Shown: positions 23,591 through 31,934 of the stretch, one piece after another
Layout: the number at the start of each line of letters is the position of its first letter
How positions within the stretch are numbered: position 1 is the first letter of the stretch
Assembly (NCBI RefSeq): GCF_004153605.1
Contig: NZ_SDSI01000002.1
Coordinates: 124,001-188,000 of the forward strand
DNA: 64,000 nt
Direction of reading: 5' to 3'
Source: Qipengyuania_B thermophila
Lineage (GTDB): Bacteria; Pseudomonadota; Alphaproteobacteria; Sphingomonadales; Sphingomonadaceae
The notes under the pieces: generated by a model
Database searches by the model: none
What the model was told of the DNA's origin: nothing
The model's input: the letters and a program-made list of their open reading frames with translations, nothing else
Translations under genes and position numbers: made by a program

Positions 23591-25512
23591 CAGAACGGCT
23601 TCAGCCGCTCGATCACGAGGTCGGCGGCTTCCTCGGGGGAAAGGGAGGTCGTGTCGACGGTGAGTTCGGGGGCGAGGGGCGGCTCGTAGGGGCTGCTGAT
23701 GCCGGTGAAGTTGGCGATCTCGCCGGCACGGGCCTTTCGGTACAGGCCTTTGACGTCGCGCGCCTCGGCCACGGCGAGCGGGGTGTCGACGAAGATCTCG
23801 ACGAACTCACCGGGGGGGAGCAGGCTGCGCACCATGTCCCGCTCGGCCCGAAAGGGACTGATGAAGGCGGCGAGGACGATCAGGCCGGCATCCGTCATCA
23901 GCCGGGCCACCTCGCCGATGCGGCGGATGTTCTCCACCCGGTCCGCGTCGCCAAAGCCCAGGTCGCGGTTCAGACCCTGGCGGATGTTGTCGCCATCGAG
24001 CAGGAACGTGTGGTGGCCGGCCGCGACAAGCCGTTCCTCCACGGCGTTGGCGATCGTCGACTTGCCGGCGCCTGAAAGGCCGGTGAACCAGAGCACGCGC
24101 GGCCGCTGGCGCTTCAGGCTGGCGCGGGTCTGGCGCGTGACGGCCAGCGGCTGCCACTGCACGTTCTGCGTCCGCCTGAGCGGCGCGGTGATCATCCCGG
24201 CGCCCACCGTGCGTCCGTTCGCAGGATGGACGAGGATGAAGCCGCCAAGCGCGCGGCTGGTGGCATAGGGTTCGAACAGCACCGGCTGATCGCACAGGAT
24301 CTCGGCCACCCCGATGCTGTTGCGCCGCAGGGTGCGGGCGGCGAGGTGCTCGAGCGTGTTGATGTTCACCTCGTGCCGCGGCTCCTGCACCCGGACGGAG
24401 ACGGTCTGCGTCGCCAGTTTCATGGTGTAGGCGCGGCCGGGCAGAAGCGGTTCCTCGTCCATCCAGACGAGCGTCGCTTCGAAGGCGGCGGCGTGTTCCG
24501 GCGCAGTGCCCGCGGCGCAGATGACGCTTCCGCGCGAGCAGTCGACCGGGTCGGCCAGCACGAGAGCGACCGACTGGCCGGCGGCCGTTTCGTCGACGCT
24601 GGCGAAGCCGGACAGGATCTGCGCCACCGTCGTCGATGCGCCCGACGGCAGCACCGTCACCCGCTCGCCGCGCCGCGCGGTGCCGCTGGCGACCAGCCCG
24701 GCAAAACTGCGCTCGCCCGCCGGGGCGCGGTGGACCGCCTGCACCGGCATCCGGAACGGCCCGGCCAGCCCGCGCGCATCGTCCGGTTCGGCCGCCTCCA
24801 GCGCGCCCACAAGCGTGGGCCCGTCATGCCAGCCGAGCCGGGGCGAGGGGGTGAGCACGTTGTCGCCGGCAAGGGCGCTGATCGGAACGGACGTGATGTG
24901 TGCGATCCCGAGCGCATCGGCGAAGGCGCGGAACTGCGCGTCGACCGCCTCGTGAGCAGCCCGATCGAAGGCGACCAGATCCATCTTGTTCACGGCAAGG
25001 ATGACCTGCCGGATGCCGAGCAGATGGCAGAGATAGGCGTGGCGGCGCGTCTGGGTCGCAACCCCGTGCCGCGCGTCGACCAGCAGCACCGCTGCGGCCG
25101 CGGTCGAGGCGCCGGTGACCATGTTCCGCGTGTATTGCTCGTGCCCCGGACAGTCGGCGACGATGAAGCGCCTGCGGGCTGTCGAAAAGAAGCGGTAGGC
25201 CACGTCGATGGTGATGCCCTGTTCGCGTTCGGCCGCGAGTCCGTCGGTGAGCAGGGCAAGGTCGAGCCGCTCCCCCTGCGTGCCGAACCGGCGGCTGTCG
25301 CGGCGCAGCGCGTCGACCTGGTCCTCTCGGATTTGTCCGGTGTCGTGCAGCAGGCGTCCGATCAGCGTGGACTTGCCGTCATCCACGCTGCCGCAGGTGA
25401 TGAACCGCAGCAGGCTGAGCACAGGCCGGTCGCCGCCGTCCGGCGTCCGGACAGGCGCCGCGGCGCTCTCGCCGGCGGGGGTCGGCGCGTGGAAATCGGC
25501 GTCCTTCCGCAT
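23590..25512 (-). CDS. cysNC: Bifunctional sulfate adenylyltransferase subunit 1 / APS kinase
   Basis: A 640-residue fusion. The N-terminal CysN is a translational-GTPase-like protein (GSVDDGKSTLIGRLL, DCPGHEQYTRNM, VNKMDLV) that drives APS synthesis. The C-terminal CysC (from about residue 450) phosphorylates APS to PAPS, with Walker A WFTGLSGAGKSTIAN and the LLDGDNIRQGLNRDLGF block. ATG at 25512 overlaps the cysD stop. CysNC fusions are common in alphaproteobacteria. Confidence 0.96.
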   Translation of the reverse strand: MRKDADFHAPTPAGESAAAPVRTPDGGDRPVLSLLRFITCGSVDDGKSTLIGRLLHDTGQIREDQVDALRRDSRRFGTQGERLDLALLTDGLAAEREQGITIDVAYRFFSTARRRFIVADCPGHEQYTRNMVTGASTAAAAVLLVDARHGVATQTRRHAYLCHLLGIRQVILAVNKMDLVAFDRAAHEAVDAQFRAFADALGIAHITSVPISALAGDNVLTPSPRLGWHDGPTLVGALEAAEPDDARGLAGPFRMPVQAVHRAPAGERSFAGLVASGTARRGERVTVLPSGASTTVAQILSGFASVDETAAGQSVALVLADPVDCSRGSVICAAGTAPEHAAAFEATLVWMDEEPLLPGRAYTMKLATQTVSVRVQEPRHEVNINTLEHLAARTLRRNSIGVAEILCDQPVLFEPYATSRALGGFILVHPANGRTVGAGMITAPLRRTQNVQWQPLAVTRQTRASLKRQRPRVLWFTGLSGAGKSTIANAVEERLVAAGHHTFLLDGDNIRQGLNRDLGFGDADRVENIRRIGEVARLMTDAGLIVLAAFISPFRAERDMVRSLLPPGEFVEIFVDTPLAVAEARDVKGLYRKARAGEIANFTGISSPYEPPLAPELTVDTTSLSPEEAADLVIERLKPF

Positions 25513-26414
25513 CAGAAATAGCCTTCGCGCTTGCGGTCTTCCAGCGTGCCCGAGGCCGTGTCCCGGTCGACCGTCCGTCCGCTGCGTTCCGAGGACGGAG
25601 CGGCCCGAAGCTCGGCGATGACCTCGTCGAGCGTGGCGGCGGTGCTGTCGATCGCCCCCGTCAGCGGATAGCATCCCAGCGTCCGGAACCGGACGGAGCG
25701 AAGCTGCGGCTGCTCACCCGGCCGCAGCGGAAACCGCGCGTCATCGACCATGAGCCATTGCTTCTCCCGCTCCACCACCGGGCGCGGCGCGGCGAAATAG
25801 AGCGGCACCAGATCAAGGCGTTCCCGGCGCACATAGTCCCAGATGTCGATCTCGGTCCAGTTCGACAGCGGAAACACCCTGAGGCTGGTGCCGCCGGAGG
25901 TGCTGGTGTTGTAGAGGTTCCACAGCTCGGGCCGCTGCTGACGCGGATCCCACGCATGGGCCGGCGTGCGCACGGACAGGATCCGTTCCTTCGCGCGCGT
26001 TGGCTCCTCGTCGCGCCGGGCACCGCCGAAGGCGGCGTCGAAGCGGTAGTGGTCGAGCGCCTGCTTCAGCCCTTCCGTTTTCCACATGGTCGTGTGCCGG
26101 GCGCCGTGATCGAACGGATTGATGCCCTCCCGCACCGCGTCGGGATTGCGCCAGACGAGCAGTTCCATGCCCGCCTCCTGCGCGTCGCGGCCGCGCTGTT
26201 CGTACATGGCCCGGAATTTCCACGTCGTGTCGATGTGCAGCAGGGGGAAGGGCGGTGTCGCCGGATGGAAGGCCTTGCGGGCAAGGTGCAGCATCACCTT
26301 GCTGTCCTTTCCCGCCGAGTAGAGCATCACCGGGCGGGAGCATTCGGCCGCGACCTCGCGGATGATGTGCATCGCCTCGCTTTCGAGGTGCGACAGGTGA
26401 TCGATGGGGCGCAT
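25512..26414 (-). CDS. cysD: Sulfate adenylyltransferase subunit 2
   Basis: Forms APS from sulfate and ATP with CysN in the cytoplasm. The PP-loop ATP-pyrophosphatase motif is MLYSAGKDSKVMLHLA near residue 35. LLHIDTTWKFRAMYEQRG and VFPLSNWTEIDIWDYV are strong CysD signatures. It has 300 residues and is first in the minus-strand cysD-cysNC-cysQ operon; the promoter should lie in the 207-base gap before phoD, where I found no clear boxes. Confidence 0.96.
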   Translation of the reverse strand: MRPIDHLSHLESEAMHIIREVAAECSRPVMLYSAGKDSKVMLHLARKAFHPATPPFPLLHIDTTWKFRAMYEQRGRDAQEAGMELLVWRNPDAVREGINPFDHGARHTTMWKTEGLKQALDHYRFDAAFGGARRDEEPTRAKERILSVRTPAHAWDPRQQRPELWNLYNTSTSGGTSLRVFPLSNWTEIDIWDYVRRERLDLVPLYFAAPRPVVEREKQWLMVDDARFPLRPGEQPQLRSVRFRTLGCYPLTGAIDSTAATLDEVIAELRAAPSSERSGRTVDRDTASGTLEDRKREGYF

Positions 26415-26621
26415 GCTGTCCTGAGTGCAGAGTCACCGGCGTCGGCTCGCCACGATGCGCGGTTTACCCCGCGCGGAAAAGATGCTTTTGCGCGGCCCGT
26501 CAAGGCGCCGGAGCCGGCCCGCGCCCAAATGTCGCCGGCGCCCTGTCACGGGACTGGAACACGGGCGTGCTTCACGTCACGAACTGCGGGCGAGCACCGG
26601 CGACCCGATGCGGAGACACAG

Positions 26622-27878
26622 ATGCTGCGGATTCTTGCACCTGCCCTTCTTGTTTCGGCCGTGCCGCCGCCCGCCGCTGCGCAGCCGGTGCTGCCAGCTT
26701 CTCTAGAGCCTGGCACAAGCGGCACCGCAACCGTTCCGATGGCGGCCGAAGATGTTCTCGACGCCTATTTCCGCCAGCTCGAACGCCGGATCGACCTGCC
26801 CCGGGCGCCCGCCGGGGTGTCGCTCGCCTCGGGCACGACGCTGACGCGGATCGCGTTCGGCAGCTGTGCCAGCGAAATTCGCGACCAGTCGTTCTGGACC
26901 AGCATCGCCGCAGCGCGTCCGCAGCTGTTCATGATGATCGGCGACAACGTGTACGGCGACACGAACTGGCGCGGCGATGCCGAACTGGGCACGCTGCGCG
27001 CCTCCTACGCCAGGCTGGCGGCCGAGCCGCGCTTCGCCGCCTTTCGCGCGCAGGTGCCGATGCTCGCCACCTGGGACGATCACGATTTCGGCTTCAACGA
27101 CGGCGGGCGCGACTTCGCGTTCCGCCGGTGGAGCCAGACCATCTACCAGACGTTCTGGGACGTGCCGGCGGAGGTGCGGGCGCGCGACGGCGTGTATGAG
27201 AGCCGGATCGTCGGTCCCGCAGGCCGCCGGGTGCAGATCATCCTCCTCGACACCCGCTTCTTCCGCTCGGCCCTGCGCCGTGCCGAGCTTCCGCCCGGTC
27301 AGCGGCCGCCGCTTGGCCCCTACGCCCCGGAGACGAGCGCCGACGCGACCATGCTTGGCGAGGCGCAGTGGGCATGGCTGGAGGAGGAACTGCGCCGCCC
27401 GGCCGACCTCAGGATCGTGGTCTCCTCGATCCAGGTGCTGACCGAGGCGCACAATTTCGAAAGCTGGGCGACGATGCCGCGCGAGCGCGAGCGCCTGCTT
27501 GCCCTGCTGGCCGCGCGCAGCGGCGGCGGGCTGCTGTTGCTGAGCGGCGACCGGCACGCGGGCGGCATCTATCGCGACACGCCGGCGGCCATGAACGGGG
27601 AGACGGTGTGGGAACTGACCAGTTCGTCGCTCAACATGCCCTTCACAGATACGGCGACCAACACGGCGCGCGAGCCGGACCCTCGTCGGGTTTCGGCATT
27701 CATCTCCGAGGAGAACTTCGGCGTGCTCGAGATCGACTGGCCGCGCCGTCAGGTCACGCTGAACCTGCGCGGGCTGGCGGGCGAGGTGCGGGCGGGCCAG
27801 ACCGTGACGTGGACGCCGCCGTCCCGCCGCGGTGCTCAGGCCACGTTCTCGATGCCGAGCACCGTCAGCTTGCGGTAA
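26622..27878 (+). CDS. PhoD-like alkaline phosphatase, exported
   Basis: A 418-residue periplasmic metallophosphoesterase of the PhoD group. A Sec-type signal peptide (LRILAPALLVSAVPPPAAAQ) is followed by FGSCASEIRDQSFW, MMIGDNVYGD, TWDDHDFGFND and LLLSGDRHAGGIY, which together hold the metal-binding Asp, Asn and His residues. It probably hydrolyses phosphodiesters or phosphomonoesters. Its last 43 bases overlap the convergent NtrC-type gene, so the C-terminal 14 residues are antisense to that protein's end. Confidence 0.88.
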   Translation: MLRILAPALLVSAVPPPAAAQPVLPASLEPGTSGTATVPMAAEDVLDAYFRQLERRIDLPRAPAGVSLASGTTLTRIAFGSCASEIRDQSFWTSIAAARPQLFMMIGDNVYGDTNWRGDAELGTLRASYARLAAEPRFAAFRAQVPMLATWDDHDFGFNDGGRDFAFRRWSQTIYQTFWDVPAEVRARDGVYESRIVGPAGRRVQIILLDTRFFRSALRRAELPPGQRPPLGPYAPETSADATMLGEAQWAWLEEELRRPADLRIVVSSIQVLTEAHNFESWATMPRERERLLALLAARSGGGLLLLSGDRHAGGIYRDTPAAMNGETVWELTSSSLNMPFTDTATNTAREPDPRRVSAFISEENFGVLEIDWPRRQVTLNLRGLAGEVRAGQTVTWTPPSRRGAQATFSMPSTVSLR

Positions 27879-29254
27879 AGGGTCGAGCGGCCGATGCCGA
27901 GGCGGCGCGCCACCTCGGTCATGCGGCCCGAATAGTGCACGATCGCCAGACGGATCACGTCCGCTTCGATTTCCTCCAGCGGGCGCAGATTGCCGTCCTC
28001 GCGGTAGAGAAGGACACCCAGACCCTGAAGCCGCTGGTCGTCCGGGCTGGCGACGTTGCCCAGCATTTCGAAGAGCTGGGGGAAGCTGTCGGTCGTTAGG
28101 CTCTCGTCGTCGCAGAACACGGCAGCGCGAAACAGCGCCGCCTGAAGCTGGCGCACATTGCCGGGCCAGTCATAGGCCGCGAGCAGCGACAGGGCGCTGT
28201 CGGTGATGGAATGGTGACGCAGTCCCGGCTGCTCACCGATGCGGCGGAGGAAGTGTCGGGTCAGTGCGGGAATGTCGCTGCTCCGCTCGCGCAGCGGCGG
28301 CAGCGCGATGGTGACAGGCGCGATCCGCTCCAGCAAGTCGCGGGAGAACACACCCGCCTCGCACAGCGCCGCCATGTCGCTGTTGCTGGAACACAGCAGG
28401 CGCACGTCGACACGGTAGCCATGACGCGCGCCGATCGGGCGCACGATCCCCGTCTTCAGCGTCTCTGCCAGTCGGGTCTGCACCGCCGGGTCGAGCCGAT
28501 CGACATCCTCGAGCAGCAGCGTTCCGCCGTCCAGCGATTGCAGGACGCCGGGCTGGCTGTCGAAGGCGCCGGGAAAGGCGTTCTGTTCGTGGCCGAACAG
28601 CAGCGACTCCATGCTGCTGACCGCCATGCCAGCGGCGCTCACCGCCTTGAGAGGCGCCTTGGCGCGCGGGCTGGCGGCATGGATGGCGCGCAGCACCATC
28701 TCCTTTCCGGTGCCGCTCTCGCCCTGCACGAGCACGTTGCTGTGGCTGCGTGCGACCTTGGCCGCCTGGGCAAGCGCGGAGCGGAACGCCGGCGCGTCCC
28801 CGATCATCGCGTCGAAGTCGATCGCGCCGGTCAGCTTTTCCGACAATGGCTGCAACTCGTCGCGCGGCTGGGCACGGGCCGTGGCCCCCCGCAGCGCCTG
28901 CAGCAGCCGGTCTGCGCTCACCGGCTTGATCAGGTAGTCGGTTGCGCCGGCCCGCATGGCTTCGACGGCGAGGAGAGGCGATGCGCTGGCCGTGAGCATG
29001 AGGATGGGGGTGCCGGGACGCTGCTGCTTCAGCTCGGCGATGAGCGTGCAGGCCTCGTCGCCGGGAACCCACTGGTCCAGCAGGATCGCCGACACGCCCG
29101 CCCCCTCGCGCGAGGCGAGCTTGGCGTAGGCTGTCTGCGCATCCGGCACGACGAGGCAGCGCCAGCCTTCGCGGGCGGTGATCGCGCAGATCAGCCGCGC
29201 CTGCGCCGGCTCGTCGTCGATGAGCATCAGCAGCCGTTCGTCGCTGTCAGACAT
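27836..29254 (-). CDS. NtrC-family response regulator with altered GAFTGA loop
   Basis: A 472-residue regulator: receiver domain (MLIDDEPAQ, phospho-acceptor near Asp60 in AILLDQWVPG, Lys in LIKPVS), AAA+ domain (Walker A QGESGTGKEM at about 178-185) and a Fis-type HTH (MTEVARRLGIGRSTLYRKL). The loop that contacts sigma-54, normally GAFTGA, reads NAFPGA at about 225-230. The Walker B region is GGTLLLEDVDRL rather than LDEI. These changes suggest it may not activate sigma-54 in the standard way. It is probably a transcription factor; no kinase gene is adjacent. Confidence 0.9.
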   Translation of the reverse strand: MSDSDERLLMLIDDEPAQARLICAITAREGWRCLVVPDAQTAYAKLASREGAGVSAILLDQWVPGDEACTLIAELKQQRPGTPILMLTASASPLLAVEAMRAGATDYLIKPVSADRLLQALRGATARAQPRDELQPLSEKLTGAIDFDAMIGDAPAFRSALAQAAKVARSHSNVLVQGESGTGKEMVLRAIHAASPRAKAPLKAVSAAGMAVSSMESLLFGHEQNAFPGAFDSQPGVLQSLDGGTLLLEDVDRLDPAVQTRLAETLKTGIVRPIGARHGYRVDVRLLCSSNSDMAALCEAGVFSRDLLERIAPVTIALPPLRERSSDIPALTRHFLRRIGEQPGLRHHSITDSALSLLAAYDWPGNVRQLQAALFRAAVFCDDESLTTDSFPQLFEMLGNVASPDDQRLQGLGVLLYREDGNLRPLEEIEADVIRLAIVHYSGRMTEVARRLGIGRSTLYRKLTVLGIENVA

Positions 29255-29446
29255 CCTTGCGTTTCCGACCGTTGTTGCCCATGCCCATGGCGCAACGGGC
29301 TACGCAGCAGACGTAAAATTACGATTAAGCCTGTTCCCGTCGTGCAGCCGGGCGAGGGCGGATGCCGTTGGTGCGGGGGACGGGGTTGAGCCGTGCATGT
29401 GGCTGCGGTAACACCGGCGCGCACAGTTCACATCGGAAGGGGCAAC

Positions 29447-29575
29447 GTGGCCGGGATGAGAGAAGAACCGAAGGCGGCGATCCGGACCTACAGCGGGTTC
29501 GTGCGCGCCCTCAAATGGGCCGTTCCGCTGATCGCGGTCGTCACTGCCATTGTCATCCTGCTCATCGCGCCCTGA
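29447..29575 (+). CDS. aa3-type cytochrome c oxidase subunit IV
   Basis: A very short (about 42-residue) membrane protein with one helix, LKWAVPLIAVVTAIVILLIA, after a polar head EEPKAAIRTYSGFVRA. This matches the small bacterial subunit IV (COX4_pro_2 type) commonly found just before pntAA in sphingomonads. The GTG at 29447 has GAAGGGG at a good distance; an ATG at 29456 is possible. It ends one base before the pntAA start, so the two are co-transcribed. Confidence 0.8.
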   Translation: MAGMREEPKAAIRTYSGFVRALKWAVPLIAVVTAIVILLIAP

Positions 29576-29576
29576 C

Positions 29577-30716
29577 GTGAACGCCGGCGCCCCGCGCATC
29601 GGTGTGCCGGCCGAACGCGCGGACGGCGAACGCCGGGTCGCCGCCACGCCGGAGACGGTGCGCAAGCTCATCGCGCTGGGTGCGAGGGTGGCGGTGGAGA
29701 CAGGGGCCGGCACCCACGCCGCGATGGGCGACAGCATGTTCGCCGATGCCGGAGCCGACGTCTGCTCCCGCGACGCGGTGTTCGACGGGGCGGAAATCGT
29801 GCTGGCGGTCAATCCGCCGCCGGTCGCCGATCTGAACGGCGCTGCGCCGGGGTGTCAGGTCGTCGCGATCTTCGATCCCGCGCGCAATTCGGCGCTGGTG
29901 TCCGACTATGCCGCGGCCGGGCTCGTTGCCCTGGCGATGGACCAGATGCCGCGCATCACCCGTGCCCAGAGCATGGACGTCCTGTCGAGCCAGGCCAACT
30001 TGGCCGGTTACAAGGCTGTCATCGCCGCTGCAGACCGCTTCGGGCGGGCCTTGCCGATGATGATGACCGCCGCCGGCACGATCCAGGCGGCGCGCGTCTT
30101 CGTCATGGGCGTCGGTGTGGCCGGGTTGCAGGCGATCGCCACCGCCCGCAGGCTCGGGGCCGTCGTGTCCGCGACGGACGTGCGTTCGGCCACGCGCGAG
30201 CAGATCCTGTCGCTCGGCGCCAAGCCGGTGTTCGTGGAGAATGTCGCCGGGATCGAAGGCGAGGGCGCCGGAGGCTACGCAGCGGAGATGAGCGCCGAGT
30301 ATCAGGCGGCGCAGGCGGAGCTGGTGTCGGCACACATCACCCGGCAGGACATCGTCATCACCACTGCGCTCATTCCCGGGCGGCCGGCGCCGCGGCTCGT
30401 CAGCGATGCCCAGATCGCCAGCATGAAGCCCGGCAGCGTCATCTTCGATCTGGCGGTCGCACAGGGCGGCAACGTGGAGGGCAGCGTGCCGGACGAGGTG
30501 GTCATGCGCCACGGTGTCGCCGTCATGGGATACCGGAACACCGCCGCGCAACTGGCTGCCGACGCGTCGGCGCTGTATGCTCGCAACCTGTTCAACTTCC
30601 TTGCGGCATTCTGGGACAAGGAAGCCGGCGGGCTGATCCTCGACGACGAGATCGGCGGGGCCGTGCGGCTGACCGGAACACGCGCGGAGGCCGAAACGGC
30701 GCCGGCCATTTCCTAG
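29577..30716 (+). CDS. pntAA: NAD(P) transhydrogenase alpha subunit part 1 (NAD-binding)
   Basis: The soluble NAD(H)-binding component of the proton-translocating transhydrogenase. It starts RIGVPAERADGERRVAATPETV and shows SMDVLSSQANLAGYKAVIAA, the Rossmann VFVMGVGVAGLQAIATARRLGA and TTALIPGRPAPRLV, all typical. It has 379 residues with a GTG start. In many alphaproteobacteria the two alpha parts and beta are contiguous; here a PEP-CTERM gene lies between this gene and pntAB. Confidence 0.95.
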   Translation: MNAGAPRIGVPAERADGERRVAATPETVRKLIALGARVAVETGAGTHAAMGDSMFADAGADVCSRDAVFDGAEIVLAVNPPPVADLNGAAPGCQVVAIFDPARNSALVSDYAAAGLVALAMDQMPRITRAQSMDVLSSQANLAGYKAVIAAADRFGRALPMMMTAAGTIQAARVFVMGVGVAGLQAIATARRLGAVVSATDVRSATREQILSLGAKPVFVENVAGIEGEGAGGYAAEMSAEYQAAQAELVSAHITRQDIVITTALIPGRPAPRLVSDAQIASMKPGSVIFDLAVAQGGNVEGSVPDEVVMRHGVAVMGYRNTAAQLAADASALYARNLFNFLAAFWDKEAGGLILDDEIGGAVRLTGTRAEAETAPAIS

Positions 30717-30834
30717 CTGTGCCGGAATGAGGCATGCGCGGCGAAACGTCCGACGCGGAGCCAATTAGGGCTGGCGCTGACCAACTCCACCTTTACGGTG
30801 CCTACGGGGTCGCGCACTGTTCAGGGGTTTGTTC

Positions 30835-31407
30835 ATGCGATTTGCGAAATCTGCGCTGGCGCTGGCCGGCGCCGCTGTCCTTTCCGGTGCTCCGGCGACG
30901 GCGGCGGTCAACATCGTGGTCGAGGGCGGCGGCACGCCCATTGTGTATGAGGGGGACAATGGCAACCGCTTTGCGGTGCTGGGCATCGACGCGCGGCAGC
31001 AGGACGCCAACACCATTGTCGACCTGCCCAACTTCACCGTGGACGAGGCCTTCATCCGCAGCCTGATCGTCTCGGGCCCGGCCTCCCGCCTGCAGAACGC
31101 CTTCTTCTGCCCCGATTTCGCCGGCGGGTCGGGCTGTGCGCCGCTGACCAGCGTCTCCGTTCCGGACGAGGCGCGGCTCTTCAACTCCCTGCTTCTCGAG
31201 TTCACCGGAACCGGCAACATCGTGCTGTCGCGGCCGAGCGGCGGGACCACGACGCTGTCGCTGAATGTCACCCGGCAGGGGCCGCCGCCGCTTGCGGCTG
31301 CCGTGCCCGAGCCATCGACCTGGGCCATGCTGCTGCTCGGCTTCTTCGCCATCGGCGCCGGCCTTCGCCGCCGGGCCGCGCAGCTGCGGCCGGCGCTGAC
31401 CGCCTGA
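30835..31407 (+). CDS. PEP-CTERM sorted exported protein
   Basis: A 190-residue secreted protein with an N-terminal signal peptide (KSALALAGAAVLSGAPATAA). The C-terminal sorting signal is VPEPSTWAMLLLGFFAIGAG followed by an Arg cluster: the PEP motif, a hydrophobic helix and a basic tail. It is presumably cut by an exosortase and exported with exopolysaccharide. The middle part (VNIVVEGGGTPIVYE, FCPDFAGGSGCAPL with a possible disulfide) belongs to no family I recognise. The ATG follows an in-frame TTG by six bases. A terminator follows directly. Confidence 0.88.
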   Translation: MRFAKSALALAGAAVLSGAPATAAVNIVVEGGGTPIVYEGDNGNRFAVLGIDARQQDANTIVDLPNFTVDEAFIRSLIVSGPASRLQNAFFCPDFAGGSGCAPLTSVSVPDEARLFNSLLLEFTGTGNIVLSRPSGGTTTLSLNVTRQGPPPLAAAVPEPSTWAMLLLGFFAIGAGLRRRAAQLRPALTA

Positions 31408-31434
31408 CCTGATCGTCGGCCGTGCGGCTGAAGG

Positions 31435-31476
31435 GACGTGCAGGGTTCGCCTTCGGGGCGGCTTTGCACGTCTTTT
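31435..31476 (+). terminator. Rho-independent terminator after the PEP-CTERM gene
   Basis: GACGTGCA (31435-31442) and TGCACGTC (31465-31472) form a perfect 8-base stem, with further imperfect GC pairing inside and a TTCGG-like apex. TTTT follows directly. It separates the PEP-CTERM transcript from pntAB. Confidence 0.75.
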
Positions 31477-31628
31477 CGCGGCTCCGGCTTGCCAGCCGAC
31501 CCGCTTTGGCGGAGAACGGCGGCCGCAGACGGAGTACGGGGCATGGGCGGAAGACGGGGGGAACAACGCAGCGCGTTCTGTGAAAGCCGGGACCGCGGGT
31601 TCGGGCCGAGCAGCGGAGCGACCCGGCC

Positions 31629-31934
31629 ATGAGCTTCATCGCCATCCTGTCGATCTTCGTGCTGGCCTGCTTCGTCGGCTATTACGTCGTGTGGTCGGTC
31701 ACGCCGGCGCTGCATACGCCGCTGATGGCGGTGACAAACGCCATCTCGTCGGTGATCATCGTGGGCGGGCTGATCGCGGCGGCCGCGGCCGAGGTGCCGG
31801 GGGCCAAGTGGCTGGGGCTGCTCGCCATCGTCCTTGCCAGCGTCAACATCTTCGGCGGCTTTGCCGTCACGGCCCGGATGCTGGCGATGTACCGGAAGAA
31901 GGACAGGGCGCCGGATGCGGGAGGCAGGTCATGA
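31629..31934 (+). CDS. pntAB: NAD(P) transhydrogenase alpha subunit part 2 (membrane)
   Basis: A 101-residue membrane component with three helices: IAILSIFVLACFVGYYVVW, AISSVIIVGGLIAAAAA and WLGLLAIVLASVNIFGGFAV, ending RMLAMYRKKD. The segment TPALHTPLMAVTNAISSVII is the family signature. The stop overlaps the pntB ATG (ATGA). Because a terminator precedes it, expression probably depends on a promoter within the 150 bases before 31629. Confidence 0.95.
   Translation: MSFIAILSIFVLACFVGYYVVWSVTPALHTPLMAVTNAISSVIIVGGLIAAAAAEVPGAKWLGLLAIVLASVNIFGGFAVTARMLAMYRKKDRAPDAGGRS

Noticed and set aside
26556..26580. GGAAC before the phoD-like gene as an EcfG promoter
   Set aside because: The nearest CGT-type -10 is only about 14 bases downstream, outside the 16-17 base spacing.
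29255..29446. A promoter or small gene in the gap before the cytochrome oxidase subunit
   Set aside because: Open frames here are short and motif-free, and no convincing promoter hexamers were seen.
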